A stretch of 64,000 bases of DNA, from positions 20,197-84,196 of the forward strand of contig NZ_RKRG01000005.1 of assembly GCF_003814835.1 (NCBI RefSeq), read 5' to 3'. Source of the DNA: Methanobrevibacter gottschalkii DSM 11977. Its GTDB lineage: Archaea; Methanobacteriota; Methanobacteria; Methanobacteriales; Methanobacteriaceae. This document shows, in pieces, positions 17,601 to 26,423 of this stretch. Each line of letters starts with the position of its first letter. The first letter of the stretch is position 1. The notes below the pieces were generated by a model. It was not told where the DNA came from. It worked only from the letters and a program-made list of their open reading frames with translations, and ran no database searches. The translations under genes were made by a program, and so were the position numbers.

Positions 17601-19031
17601 TTAGATGCAAATGTAGGATCTTTTGAAATAATCTCAAAATATTGTGGAAATAATCAATATAAATCTATATCCAATACAAACATGATTACAATTTCTAATA
17701 AAACAAATGTTGTATTTGTTGATGCAAGTTTGCCAAATTCTGAAATTCAAAAAATTTTCGATGATTGTAAAAATGGAAGTAATGTTGAATTCTTAGGGAA
17801 CAGTTATAATGATATTTCATTAAATATTAACAAACCATTAAATATTTACTCTGAAAATAGAATTACTTTAAATGCTAAATCAATGAGTCCAGTATTTAAA
17901 GTTTTAGCATCTGATGTGAAAATTTGTAATTTATCCATTGTTGGAAACTCTTATGATGGAATTGAGATTAACAATGCTGTTAATGTTGTAATATTTGAAA
18001 ATAATATTTTAAATCGTTTGGATCAATCTAAAATAGGTGAATATATGTTGAGTACAATTTCTCTTCCAGGGTATGGGATAAATGTTATTGACTCAAAAAA
18101 TGTTGAAATTTCTAATAATTCAATCAACACATTTGAAAGTGGAATTTTTGTTTCAAATTCTAATAATTTAAGTATTAACTCAAATGTGTTAAAAGAAAAT
18201 AATTATGGGATTAAGTATGGATTTAATGTTTCAAATTCTAACATTACAAACAATATGATTTCTGAAAGTATTGGTTTATATACAAATTTAGTTCCTGAAG
18301 GTCCGCGCGGATATGGTGTATTTTTAAATAATTCTGCAGTAAATGTAACAATTGCTAAAAATAATATTTCTTGGAATCATTTAGGGATTTCCATTGATGC
18401 AAATTATTCAACAGGTATTTTAATAACTAGTAATTTAATTTCTGATAATGTACTTGAGGGAATTAGGTTTAATGAAGGTTATGATTTGGCTAAAAATGCT
18501 ATTGAACCTGTTGTGACTGATAATGCAATATATAGAAATGGTAGAGGTCCAAGTATGATGATTTTAGGTGAATTAAGTGCAAACCCTGCAGGAATTTATG
18601 GTCCTGGTGCATTTAATGATTCTTTAAAATTAAAATTAGGTGCTAATTGGTATGGTAAAAATCTGATTGTTACATGGGATAATGATACTGGGGTTGTTGG
18701 TTATGGAACAATGTGTCCAAGAATTAATACAACAGGAATTGCATTTAAAGAGATAACTTGTGTGAATCCAGGTACTTATTCTATTACATTTTATAAAAAT
18801 GATGAAGTTGCCTCAAAATTGCCAGTATTTAATATGTATGCTACGTTAAATGACAATGTTGAAATTGTGTTTGATGTTATAAATGGTGTTGGGGTGTTTA
18901 CTTTTGATACTCAAAAATTCACTACTGGTGAAAATGTAATTAAAGTGTCTAGTGGTTCTTTAAATGATTCTGATAGGATTTTTAAAGTTGAAATGTCTAA
19001 GACATTAGATGATAGTGAAGTTCCAATTTAA
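14613..19031 (+). CDS. giant adhesin-like protein: beta-helix, five Ig-like repeats, second beta-helix
   Basis: A 1472-residue secreted protein. The N-terminal signal peptide begins MKINKILVLLSFILVV. A first beta-helix covers about residues 80-330, followed by a Tyr/Asp-rich insert (about 350-460). Five Ig-like repeats of about 94 residues run from roughly 565 to 1030 (LNGKTYIKTTNGKG and LNGKTYSKTTNSKG are equivalent segments), and a second beta-helix covers about 1035-1370. No C-terminal membrane helix is visible. The start at 14613 follows GTGGT; an in-frame codon at 14589 would place eight residues before the signal. Such proteins mediate cell or host contact in gut methanogens (family knowledge); the ligand is unknown. 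Confidence 0.82.
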   Translation: MKINKILVLLSFILVVLICTNSVSAFSDDSNLTDDLSSFASDFDKSNLGQNIEVNLDKLSFSEDSPLSDTIIVEEVEKDHNEMDDSTIQKAINNAKAGDTIIINGTSYVHCHFIIDKKLTIISNVGTTMEPCGSDAVSGHRGIFYISPEASGTVISGFTIRNDVAKADDYGILVRGADDVKIQNCVIYNNGLSSDAIRVENTKNTVIENVSISKAFNGIRILDSENVNISDSFIDNAKYCINVIDSNKINLVSNNITNNKISGIAISGSSKNINILSNNISKGHVGINLTVANHVYIISNYIGLSDKYGVYTNCNITKMEIKGNFIDRNGNYNIFNDHRVKNLFVNGGENKQVINNNYMIGGDNQDRPVWHQVYEYRPGKGDNTYNPETDTYTYVGEDNGDYYGHQSGTFMGYVLAINQFLQCPNIYFTFPTNGVTPWTKTGNYNLYLSEITQVKKGVYSISIVDVDGNLAEEISSVPVTFYLMKNNTDNNGKQKAPQEDDVSKVVMMKNGTATVRFYPDEFKESDNILLASFPGIGNNIYSNMYSPYKLFSIDDKFIPGNVTETKVTVSNLNTYPNSNAIFKVILIDLTGNAIANELVNFKINGKSYGATTDVNGVAKIKISQSKEGTYTIAVNYIGDDIDYTSSSAQAKVAVKKISTKILSSNVYMIPNIAEYYSITLKDASGHGISYQKVTFKLNKKIYTVKTNKNGVAKLKLKFTKKTTYYIHVNFEGNSKYKAVSKTNKIIVKYSSKIAKLTVPKVTILPKTYKYYTISLKNTNGKGIAKQKITVKLNGKTYIKTTNGKGNVAIKVKFSKLGAYKVSAIYKGSKIYKKTSSNGKIVVAKSSTKFTAPKVTILPYEKKVYTTTLKTSAGKALSKQKITIVLNGKTYSKTTNSKGQASINVKFSSENVYSVILKYSGNGYYKSSKATGTITVSKISTQLISYNKTFAIDSTKNFTISLKDKSGKTLSNQNITFLFNNQNLTKITDENGIASVNLDANVGSFEIISKYCGNNQYKSISNTNMITISNKTNVVFVDASLPNSEIQKIFDDCKNGSNVEFLGNSYNDISLNINKPLNIYSENRITLNAKSMSPVFKVLASDVKICNLSIVGNSYDGIEINNAVNVVIFENNILNRLDQSKIGEYMLSTISLPGYGINVIDSKNVEISNNSINTFESGIFVSNSNNLSINSNVLKENNYGIKYGFNVSNSNITNNMISESIGLYTNLVPEGPRGYGVFLNNSAVNVTIAKNNISWNHLGISIDANYSTGILITSNLISDNVLEGIRFNEGYDLAKNAIEPVVTDNAIYRNGRGPSMMILGELSANPAGIYGPGAFNDSLKLKLGANWYGKNLIVTWDNDTGVVGYGTMCPRINTTGIAFKEITCVNPGTYSITFYKNDEVASKLPVFNMYATLNDNVEIVFDVINGVGVFTFDTQKFTTGENVIKVSSGSLNDSDRIFKVEMSKTLDDSEVPI
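16310..17700 (+). repeat. five tandem Ig-like domain repeats within the giant adhesin
   Basis: Five coding repeats of about 283 bp each, beginning near 16350, 16635, 16920, 17200 and 17480. Each holds a TISLK-like strand, a QKITxKLNGKxY strand, a TTNxxGxA turn and a YxxSxYKGxxxYK strand. Repeats 3 and 4 are the most alike, suggesting recent duplication. Confidence 0.7.
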
Positions 19032-19034
19032 ATT

Positions 19035-19062
19035 TTAAGGTATTATTTTTAATACTTTTTTT
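19035..19062 (+). terminator. weak hairpin and T-run after the giant adhesin
   Basis: AAGGTATTA and TAATACTTT form an imperfect stem with one G-T pair around a T-rich loop and run into a T tract, just after the stop codon at 19031. Confidence 0.45.
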
Positions 19063-19299
19063 ATTTTATTAAACCGCTAGTTTGCGTGTCTTTTGCTTAG
19101 TTGTTTTAAAAACATGTTGATATTATAATATTGCATTTCTTTATTATTTTTTAATTTTAATAATGTCTATATTTCAGGATATTAAAACATGCAATGAAAT
19201 AAAATGCTTTTTATTATTTGGAATATATGGTCTTGCAGTTATTTGTATTTAAAAAAATATTTTGGTGCATTTAAATTAGTTTTCATTGTTTCATAATAT

Positions 19300-19848
19300 T
19301 TAATCAGTTTTATTAAATTTAAAACAACTTTTTTGATGATTATCAATAATTCCAATAGATTCAAGATATGAATAGACTATTGTTGGACCTACAAATTTCA
19401 TTCCACGTTTTTTTAAATCTTTTGAAATGGTTTTTGATAATTCAGATTCAGTTTTAAATTCAGCTTTAATTATTTTCCCATTGCTAAATCCCCAAATATA
19501 TGAATCAAAGCTTTCAAATTCATTTTGAATTTCCATAAATATTTTAGCATTATTGATTGCAGCATTAATCTTTCCTTTGTGGCGAATAATTCCTTTATTT
19601 TCTTTTAATTCATTAACTTTATCTTCTTTATACTCAGAAATTTTCATGTAATCAAAGTTATCAAATGCTTTTCTGAAATTTTCTCTTTTTTTAAGTATTG
19701 TAATCCAAGAAAGGCCTGCTTGGAATGATTCTAGAACAAGCATTTCAAATAATTCTTGGTCGTCATGTGTTGGGACTCCCCATTCTTCATCATGATATTT
19801 AATATAGATTTCTTCATCAGTTACCCAACTACACCTTTTAATTGTCAT
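19300..19848 (-). CDS. tag: DNA-3-methyladenine glycosylase I
   Basis: A 182-residue enzyme that removes 3-methyladenine from alkylated DNA in base excision repair. It has the typical N-terminus (RCSWVTDEEIYIKYHDEEWG), the QAGLSWITILKKRENFRKAF catalytic helix region, and the C-terminal KRGMKFVGPTIVYSYLESIG segment. The family's zinc ligands are present: Cys6 and an N-terminal His, with the C-terminal His and Cys in NHQKSC. The length is standard. It sits alone between the adhesin island and a membrane protein gene, and an SD-poor start at 19848 is the only reasonable one. Confidence 0.92.
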   Translation of the reverse strand: MTIKRCSWVTDEEIYIKYHDEEWGVPTHDDQELFEMLVLESFQAGLSWITILKKRENFRKAFDNFDYMKISEYKEDKVNELKENKGIIRHKGKINAAINNAKIFMEIQNEFESFDSYIWGFSNGKIIKAEFKTESELSKTISKDLKKRGMKFVGPTIVYSYLESIGIIDNHQKSCFKFNKTD

Positions 19849-19914
19849 AGAAATTATTATTAAAAACTTTATTTAAATATATTTTCATTGAACAATTAAT
19901 TGAAAGGTTTGCAA

Positions 19915-21670
19915 ATGAATAACGCTTTAAAATTGAAATTGAGCATGTTTTTTCTCATGATGTTTGTCATGATTTTTTATATGTTGGTATTTGGAAAAGT
20001 TAATATTGTAATTGGTTTAATGGTTGTTGTTGCAGCGTTATTAAATTTAGGTAATGATTTATCATACAATCCTAAATTATCCTTTATTAAAGTATTTTCT
20101 CTTTTAATGATTTTAGGATTTGCATCTTATCTTAATAATCCTATAACTGCTTTTGGTTGTATTTTAACATTTTTCATAGTATTTGGAACAACATTTACAT
20201 CTTATCATTTGTTCGGAACTCATGTTTATTTGCCATTTTTAATGATTTATTTTATGATGGTAGTCATTCCAGTACCTCTTGAAGCTTTGCCGATGAGGTT
20301 ATTATCTTTGGCAATCGGAGCTATTTTCATTGTGGGCTTAAATCTAAAGGTTAATGGTAAAAAATATTCTAAATTATCTAAATTTACAATTTCTTCACTG
20401 ATTAATGAACTTCTTGAAGCAATTGATTTGAAATTAGATGGAAAGGAAGTTTCAATGGATAGTTTTAATGTAGCTAATGGATTTTATAGGAGTATTTTTT
20501 CTAAATTTGAATATAAATATTTCCCAAATCAAAAGCATGAATGTATCTTAAATATTCTAAAATCTTTTCAATATATCGGTTGGAGTTTATCTAATTATGA
20601 ATTGTCTGTAAATGAATTAACCCATATTAAACGAATTTTAAATGATATCAAAAATTTTAAATTTTCAGAAATTGAAGAAATTACAGGTGAAACTAAAGAA
20701 ATGAATTTAATTCTTTTAAACTTAAAAATAATTGTAAACGAAGCAAGTAAAAAAAATATAGAAAAAGAGAAGAAAATTCCAAATAAATATGTTGTATTCA
20801 ATGTATTAAAACATTTAATTAAAAGACAATTTTCATTTAAATCAGCTAAATTCACTTTTGCATTTAAAATGGCTGTTGTTTTAACATTATGGGAAGTTAT
20901 AACATTAATATTTAATTTTCCATATACAAAATGGTTATATTTTGCATCAATTCCATTAATGCTTCCATATATTGATGATGTTGCACATACTGCTAAAAGT
21001 CGTATGGGAGGAACATTAATTGGAGTTTCTGCATTTGCAGTAATCATGATTGCTTTACAGTATATTCCCATTTCTTCTTATATTGCAATGATTATTGTAT
21101 TGATAGCCTCACTATTTGGTATGGTTTTTTCACTTCAAAATAAATTGAAATTATCCTCATTCACAACATTAATGTCAGTTACAGTATCTCTGATGTATAT
21201 CACACCACCTAAGGCTATTAAAAATACTGTGGGTTATTGTTGCAATGATTGTTGTAACCTTTATTAATTATGGATTTTTGCCATTTTCTGTTGAAAAAGA
21301 GACCAAGAATAATTTAAAAACATCTTATGTGTTAAATAGATGTTTTGTAAATTTAATTAAATTAAAATGTGAGGGTAAAAATATTAACAAAACATCATTG
21401 CTTGCTGTAAGTAGTATGGTTCATGAAAATATTGAATTAACTAACAATAATAAAGAATTGTATCAAATGCAAACTAAAACAACGAATATTTCTAATTCAA
21501 TTTTAAATTATATTGAAATTTATGGAATATCTTCAGAAATGAAAGTTAAAATTATTAAAGTAATCGAAAATAAAGGTAATTTTGACAATCATGAAAATAT
21601 TATTCTATATTCTATAAATTATGTAGTGAATTTATTGAATGAAGAAAAAAATTTAATAGAATCTATATGA
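19915..21670 (+). pseudogene. FUSC-family / aromatic-acid-exporter-like membrane protein, frameshifted
   Basis: The reading frame starting at 19915 (ATG after AAAGGTTTGC) encodes two blocks of membrane helices around a cytoplasmic helical domain, the layout of FUSC/YccS-type exporters. It then ends abruptly at 21267 in an implausible Cys-rich tail (GYCCNDCCNLY). The frame one base over continues the protein (IVAMIVVTFINYGFLPFSVE) to 21670. Removing one G from the GGG at 21231-21233 gives a smooth TVVIVAMIVVTF helix. So this is one gene of about 585 codons broken by a +1 frameshift, either a true mutation or a sequencing error in the G-run. Substrate unknown. Confidence 0.72.
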
Positions 21671-21755
21671 ACATATGATAAGTTTATATAGTAAATTATC
21701 AAAATAAATGTATGTTTAACTAATTTTTTTTATTCTATTTCAATGAGGGATTACA

Positions 21756-22898
21756 ATGGTAGAGTTAGGGTTAGGGATGATGAGACTCCCGGTTTTAGAT
21801 GAAAATGATTTTTCAAGTGTAGATTATGATCAAATTACAAAAATGATTGATGCATTAATGGATGCTGGTTTCAACTGTTTTGATACTGCTTATCCATATC
21901 ATGAAGGTTTAAGTGAAGTTGCTTTAAGAAAATGTCTGGTTGAAAGATATCCTAGGGATTCTTTTAAGGTCTTCGATAAATTGCCCACTTTTGCAATTAC
22001 CGAAGAATCACAACTTGAACCAATTTTTAAAGAGCAGCTTGAACGATGCGGTGTTGAATATTTCGATTATTATTTGATGCATAATGTAAGCGGATATTCT
22101 GAAAAAGGATGGTTGGATGTTGATTCATTTTCATTTGCAAATAAGAAAAAAGAAGAAGGATACATCAAACATTTAGGATTATCTACTCATGCTAATGCAG
22201 AATTTTTAGATAATATGTTAACAATCCATCCAGAAATGGAATTCGTTTTACTCCAAATTAATTATCTTGATTGGGAAGATGAAGGAATTGAATCTAGGAA
22301 ATGTTGGGAAGTTGCAAGAAAACACAATAAACCAATAATGGTGATGGAAGCATTTAAAGGCGGTTTTTTATCTGATGTTCCTAAAGAAGCAGAAAAACTC
22401 ATGAAAGAGTATGCTCCAGACAAATCTGTTGTATCTTGGGCAATGAGATTTGTAGCTAATTTGGATGGTGTATTTCTAGTTTTAACTGGTGCAAGCAGTC
22501 TTGAACAAGTTGAAGAAAATATTGTTGAGTTTAATAATGCAACTCCTCTTAATGATGAAGAATTAAATGTTATTAGTGAAGTTTCAGAGATTATTAATGC
22601 TAATATTACTGTAGATTGTACAAAATGCAGATATTGTGTTGATTCTTGCAGTGAGGAGATTGATATTGCAAAACTTTTTGATTTATACAATAAAGAGAAG
22701 ATTCTTGGTGAAAATGACTGGTCTCCTATAGGTAATGCTTATGTGAATTATTCTAAAATTCCTGGTGTTGGAATTGCTTCAGATTGTACTGAATGTGAAT
22801 TATGTATTGAGGAATGCCCTCAAGAAATCAATATTCCTGAAGTTTTAAAAGATGTTGCAAAAACATTTGAAACTGAAGGTTATGGTTTTACAAACTGA
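21756..22898 (+). CDS. aldo/keto reductase with C-terminal ferredoxin-type clusters
   Basis: A 380-residue protein with an AKR TIM barrel (LGLGMMRLP at the start, FDTAYPYHEG with the catalytic Asp/Tyr, YYLMHNV, then LGLSTHA) and a C-terminal 4Fe-4S domain. The Cys clusters are CTKCRYCVDSC near residue 290 and CTECELCIEECP near 347. This fused family is common in anaerobes and probably passes electrons from ferredoxin to an aldehyde, ketone or sugar; the substrate is unknown. The start at 21756 follows GAGGGA. A TATA-like AGTTTATATAG lies near 21679. Confidence 0.87.
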   Translation: MVELGLGMMRLPVLDENDFSSVDYDQITKMIDALMDAGFNCFDTAYPYHEGLSEVALRKCLVERYPRDSFKVFDKLPTFAITEESQLEPIFKEQLERCGVEYFDYYLMHNVSGYSEKGWLDVDSFSFANKKKEEGYIKHLGLSTHANAEFLDNMLTIHPEMEFVLLQINYLDWEDEGIESRKCWEVARKHNKPIMVMEAFKGGFLSDVPKEAEKLMKEYAPDKSVVSWAMRFVANLDGVFLVLTGASSLEQVEENIVEFNNATPLNDEELNVISEVSEIINANITVDCTKCRYCVDSCSEEIDIAKLFDLYNKEKILGENDWSPIGNAYVNYSKIPGVGIASDCTECELCIEECPQEINIPEVLKDVAKTFETEGYGFTN

Positions 22899-23004
22899 TT
22901 CTTTTCTTTTTTTAAAATTTTATTTTTTTTATTATATCTAAAGCAACTTTTAATTATAATAAATAATATAATTATAAATATCTAATTTTTATGAGGATTC
23001 TATT

Positions 23005-23355
23005 ATGATACCTGGTATGAACAAAAGACAAATGAAACAAATGGAAAAGCAAATGAAAAAAATGGGTATGAAAATGGAGGAACTTGAAGGAGTTCGTGAA
23101 GTTGTTATTCGTTTTGATGAAAAAGAGTTAATTATTGACAATCCTAGTGTGAGTTTAATGAATGTGATGGGTCAAGAAACTTATCAAGTTGAAGGCAAAG
23201 CTCATGAAGTAGAACTTGATTATGAAATTGAAATTCCAGAAGAAGATATTGAGATGGTAGCTAATAGTGCAGGAGTTTCTGCAAATAAAGCAAAAGAAGC
23301 ACTTGAAGAATGTAGAGGTGATCTTGCAGAAGCTATCATGAAATTAAATCAATAG
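23005..23355 (+). CDS. nac: nascent polypeptide-associated complex protein (archaeal NAC)
   Basis: A 116-residue protein: basic N-terminal ribosome-binding stretch (MNKRQMKQMEKQMKKMGMKM), NAC beta-barrel about residues 30-75 and a C-terminal UBA domain about 78-116 (VSANKAKEALEECRGDLAEAI). It binds the ribosome exit tunnel and newly made chains as a homodimer. The metallophosphoesterase gene follows after five bases, so the two share a transcript. Confidence 0.93.
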   Translation: MIPGMNKRQMKQMEKQMKKMGMKMEELEGVREVVIRFDEKELIIDNPSVSLMNVMGQETYQVEGKAHEVELDYEIEIPEEDIEMVANSAGVSANKAKEALEECRGDLAEAIMKLNQ

Positions 23356-23360
23356 ATAAA

Positions 23361-24104
23361 ATGACTCTTATTGTGCATATTTCAGATTTGCATGTTTGTG
23401 AAAATGAATTTGATGAAGATATTTTTATGCAAGCTGTTTCTGAAATTAATAATTTAAAACCTGACATGATTATATTAACTGGGGATATAACTAATAGCGG
23501 GTATTACTATGAGTTTCAACAAGCAACTAAATATTTGGAGATGTTTGAAGCTCCGTTATTTGCTGTTCCAGGAAACCATGATGCTCGTAATTTGGGTTAT
23601 CAAACTTTTGAAGAATTAATTGGGGAGCGTAGTTGGAAATTAACTATGGGCGGTAATTTGACTGTAATTGGTCTTGACAGCAGCTCTCCGGATGAAAATA
23701 GAGGACACATTGGTAATCCTCAACATATGTGGTTAGAACATCAATTAGATGAATGTACAATTAATGAGAACTTTTCTATCGTAGCTTTACATCATCATGT
23801 AATTTCTATTCCTCAAACAGGACGTGAACGTAATGTTTTATCTGATGCAGGGGATGTATTAAAAACATTAACTAATCATGAAGTTGATTTGGTATTGTCA
23901 GGACATAAACATGTTCCCAATATATGGAAACTAAACAATACTATTGTCGTTAATGCAGGTTCTCTTTGTTCTAAAAAGCTTAGAGGTAAAATAAAGAATT
24001 CTTATATGATATATAATGTTACAGAAGATGAAATAGAAATTTTTCTCAATAATATTAATGGGGAAAAATTTTTATTTGGAAAATACGCGAGAAATGTGTT
24101 ATAA
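23361..24104 (+). CDS. metallophosphoesterase, CpdA-like (class III cyclic nucleotide phosphodiesterase family)
   Basis: A 247-residue calcineurin-like phosphoesterase with the full metal-binding set in order: DLH (residues 9-11, HISDLHVC), GD (LTGDITNSG), GNHD (VPGNHDAR), a conserved His (ALHHHVI) and GHxH (SGHKHVP). The family includes CpdA, which hydrolyses 3',5'-cyclic nucleotides, but also other phosphoesterases, so the substrate is not settled. It lies just downstream of NAC and just upstream of a NYN nuclease gene and a GGDD-palm gene, which makes a nucleotide-signalling role worth testing. Confidence 0.85.
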   Translation: MTLIVHISDLHVCENEFDEDIFMQAVSEINNLKPDMIILTGDITNSGYYYEFQQATKYLEMFEAPLFAVPGNHDARNLGYQTFEELIGERSWKLTMGGNLTVIGLDSSSPDENRGHIGNPQHMWLEHQLDECTINENFSIVALHHHVISIPQTGRERNVLSDAGDVLKTLTNHEVDLVLSGHKHVPNIWKLNNTIVVNAGSLCSKKLRGKIKNSYMIYNVTEDEIEIFLNNINGEKFLFGKYARNVL

Positions 24105-24181
24105 AGTAAATTTAAATAATGGAATGCAAAAATATATAATGTAGAATTATTTATTTTGATTAATTAGTTTTAGGTGATATT

Positions 24182-25207
24182 ATGAAAGTGGTTGTAGATG
24201 CTTCTAATGTAGCTTTTAGTGTTAAAAATGAAATGGGACAACCTCAAATGTCTAATATTCTTGCAGCTGTTAAGGCATTAGAAGAAGGTGAAGATGAATT
24301 TGTAATAATTGCCGATGCATCACTTCGTCATGATATTGATGATAAAGAAACATTTTTGAAATTATTGGAAAGTGAGAACGTAGAAGAAGTCCCTGCAGGT
24401 AATGATGCAGATCATTTTATTTTGGATATTGCTTCACGTGAAAAAGCAAAAGTATTGTCAAATGATAAATTTAGGGATTATGCTGCTGAATTTAGGAATA
24501 TTTCTTCTATTAGGATTCCATTCATAATTGAGAATAATAGACTAACATTTGGTAAACCTAAGAAAGCTAAAAAAGATAAAAACATCCTTCAACACATATG
24601 TGATGAAATTATAAAAGAATTGAACTTTAAAAAATGGGAAATTTACACAGGTAAAGAGGGTTTAGAAATTTCACCATTAAATATTGCTAAGCAAGCGATT
24701 ATTCGCATTGATAATGAGAATAATACGGAATCCAAACTTGAAAACATCTTTTCTAAAATCCCAATGTTTAATAAAATTGTAGAGATGGTTGATGATGTTG
24801 AAATAGCTGCACCATATGTGATTTTTGTATTGGTGCATCCTAAAGATTATAAACTTGCTGTTAAAAATGCAGGTAACATATCCGTTACTGTTGCAGATAG
24901 ATTAGGCCTTGAGAAAAAACCTCTAATTGCAGTTAGAAATGATTTATTCACCAAACAAGGTAATTTTGAATTAAATATTATGTTGGCTGATGAAGTAACT
25001 GAATATGCTCCATATAACATTTCAGTTCGTGTATGTGATAGTGATGAAATATTTATTAAAAGAAATTCAAGGAATATTGCAAGCACAATTGCTGGAAGGC
25101 TCGGATCATGGAAATTCCCATTTGTTTCTGTAAAACCAGATATGCTTTTAGAAAAACCTGGTGATTTTGAAATAGAACTGGAAAAAGGAGGAGGATTAGA
25201 TGGTTAA
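24182..25207 (+). CDS. NYN/PIN-like ribonuclease domain protein (Zc3h12a-like)
   Basis: A 341-residue protein whose first 110 residues form a NYN/PIN-type nuclease domain with the expected acidic residues: Asp6 (VVVDASNVAFS), Asp45 (IIADAS), Asp75/Asp77 (GNDADHFILDIA) and Asp95 (LSNDKFRDY). The remaining 230 residues carry two similar beta-rich modules (KPLIAVRNDLFTKQGNFEL and FPFVSVKPDMLLEKPGDFEI). I do not recognise these; they may bind RNA. Single-strand RNA cleavage is inferred from the fold. Translation is coupled to the next gene through an 8-base overlap. The start follows AGGTGAT. Confidence 0.72.
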   Translation: MKVVVDASNVAFSVKNEMGQPQMSNILAAVKALEEGEDEFVIIADASLRHDIDDKETFLKLLESENVEEVPAGNDADHFILDIASREKAKVLSNDKFRDYAAEFRNISSIRIPFIIENNRLTFGKPKKAKKDKNILQHICDEIIKELNFKKWEIYTGKEGLEISPLNIAKQAIIRIDNENNTESKLENIFSKIPMFNKIVEMVDDVEIAAPYVIFVLVHPKDYKLAVKNAGNISVTVADRLGLEKKPLIAVRNDLFTKQGNFELNIMLADEVTEYAPYNISVRVCDSDEIFIKRNSRNIASTIAGRLGSWKFPFVSVKPDMLLEKPGDFEIELEKGGGLDG

Positions 25208-26402
25208 TCCATTAACTAAATCTTTAATTAAGGTAACTACTAACTTAACTCCAATTTCTGTTGGAACTAAATTTTTTCCAACAAATTCACTAGAAACAGA
25301 ATATGTTGAATTATTTAATTATACTCAAACTATTCTTTTTGAACTTGATAAAGCAGAAATAACCTCCGATTCCATTTTAGAAAACTTAATTCGGGATGTT
25401 GGTGTGGAAAACCTTCCAAAAGATTATAATTTTTATGAATTAAAACCAGCTGAAAACCGGATTGAAGAATATGCATTAGTAAGTAATATTATCATGGGCA
25501 ATGATCGTTATTTTTACATCGAACTTCAAAATCCTTCTCATTTAATTAATATTTTTGTAAAAATCATTGAAAATGAAAAAGGGGAAGTTGTAGAAAAAAC
25601 TGCAACAGAATTAGTTGCTAAAATGCTAAGTAAAAATGATGCGATTCGTGTAGCTATTGAATTAATTGGTATTGGTTTGTCTGAAGGAATTCAAGTAATT
25701 TCTGCTGTTGGAATGACTGGTGCGGCATCTATTGAAAGAGCAATACATTATACTCAAAACGTAGGCAGTTTTCCAGGTATTGCATTTACTAAGTTAGGTG
25801 GGGAATATGCGCTTGTTTTTGATTCTCCATTTTTACTTCAAGAATCAAGGCCTGTTGACTTGGAAAATTATTTATTCATTGATTTAATCGATTCGACTAA
25901 ATTCATTGATAAAAATGGTCGTAATCAACTTGTTGATTTGATGACAGGTATTAAAAATTTCATTGAAACGGAATGTAATGGTGAGTTAGAAGGGTATCGT
26001 GAAGGTGGGGATGATTTTATTGCAAGGTTTCCATCTAAAGACTTAGCAATACGCGCTGGACTTGATGCAGCATGGTTCGCACTTGATAATGGTGCGAAAA
26101 TAAGGGCAGGTGTTGGTAGAAGTAGAAGGGAAGCAGGTGAGAGAGCCCAACTTGTTGATGATTTAAAATCAACTGCACCATTGTCTTTGGTTGTATTTGA
26201 ATTAGCAAATGGTTTGTATGCATATAATATTCCGTCTGAATTTACAAGAACTTTAATTAATTTAATAGAAAATGAAAAAGCAAAATTAATTGGTGTTTTT
26301 GTTTTTGTGTTTATATTTGCATTTATAATGTCCATTTTAGGGCTTGGAGTATTTAGTTTCATAGGTGTTATAATAGCATTAGTTTATGCATTTGTAGCTT
26401 AA
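25200..26402 (+). CDS. membrane-anchored protein with GGDD cyclase/palm-like domain
   Basis: A 400-residue protein not recognised as a named family. Residues 1-215 are uncharacterised. Residues about 222-320 look like a nucleotidyl-cyclase or GGDEF-type palm domain: the metal-site strand YLFIDLIDST (Asp228, Asp231), then EGYREGGDDFIARF with GGDD at 269-272, an AIRAGLDAAWFAL helix and a KIRAGVG strand. Residues about 362-400 form two transmembrane helices, so the domain probably faces the cytoplasm. It overlaps the NYN nuclease gene and follows a CpdA-like phosphoesterase gene. Catalysis of cyclic or linear (oligo)nucleotide synthesis is inference from motif spacing only. Confidence 0.6.
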   Translation: MVNPLTKSLIKVTTNLTPISVGTKFFPTNSLETEYVELFNYTQTILFELDKAEITSDSILENLIRDVGVENLPKDYNFYELKPAENRIEEYALVSNIIMGNDRYFYIELQNPSHLINIFVKIIENEKGEVVEKTATELVAKMLSKNDAIRVAIELIGIGLSEGIQVISAVGMTGAASIERAIHYTQNVGSFPGIAFTKLGGEYALVFDSPFLLQESRPVDLENYLFIDLIDSTKFIDKNGRNQLVDLMTGIKNFIETECNGELEGYREGGDDFIARFPSKDLAIRAGLDAAWFALDNGAKIRAGVGRSRREAGERAQLVDDLKSTAPLSLVVFELANGLYAYNIPSEFTRTLINLIENEKAKLIGVFVFVFIFAFIMSILGLGVFSFIGVIIALVYAFVA

Positions 26403-26423
26403 TAAATAAAGAAGTGAAGTAAT

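Noticed and set aside
9518..19031. Adhesin island as a recent mobile element
   Set aside because: No integrase, transposase, tRNA or flanking direct repeats are visible. Base composition is as low as its neighbours. It may still be lineage-specific.
19163..19252. 29-codon ORF with a hydrophobic second half between the giant adhesin and tag
   Set aside because: No ribosome site or clear promoter, and the sequence is AT-rich and could arise by chance. Listed here in case homologues exist.
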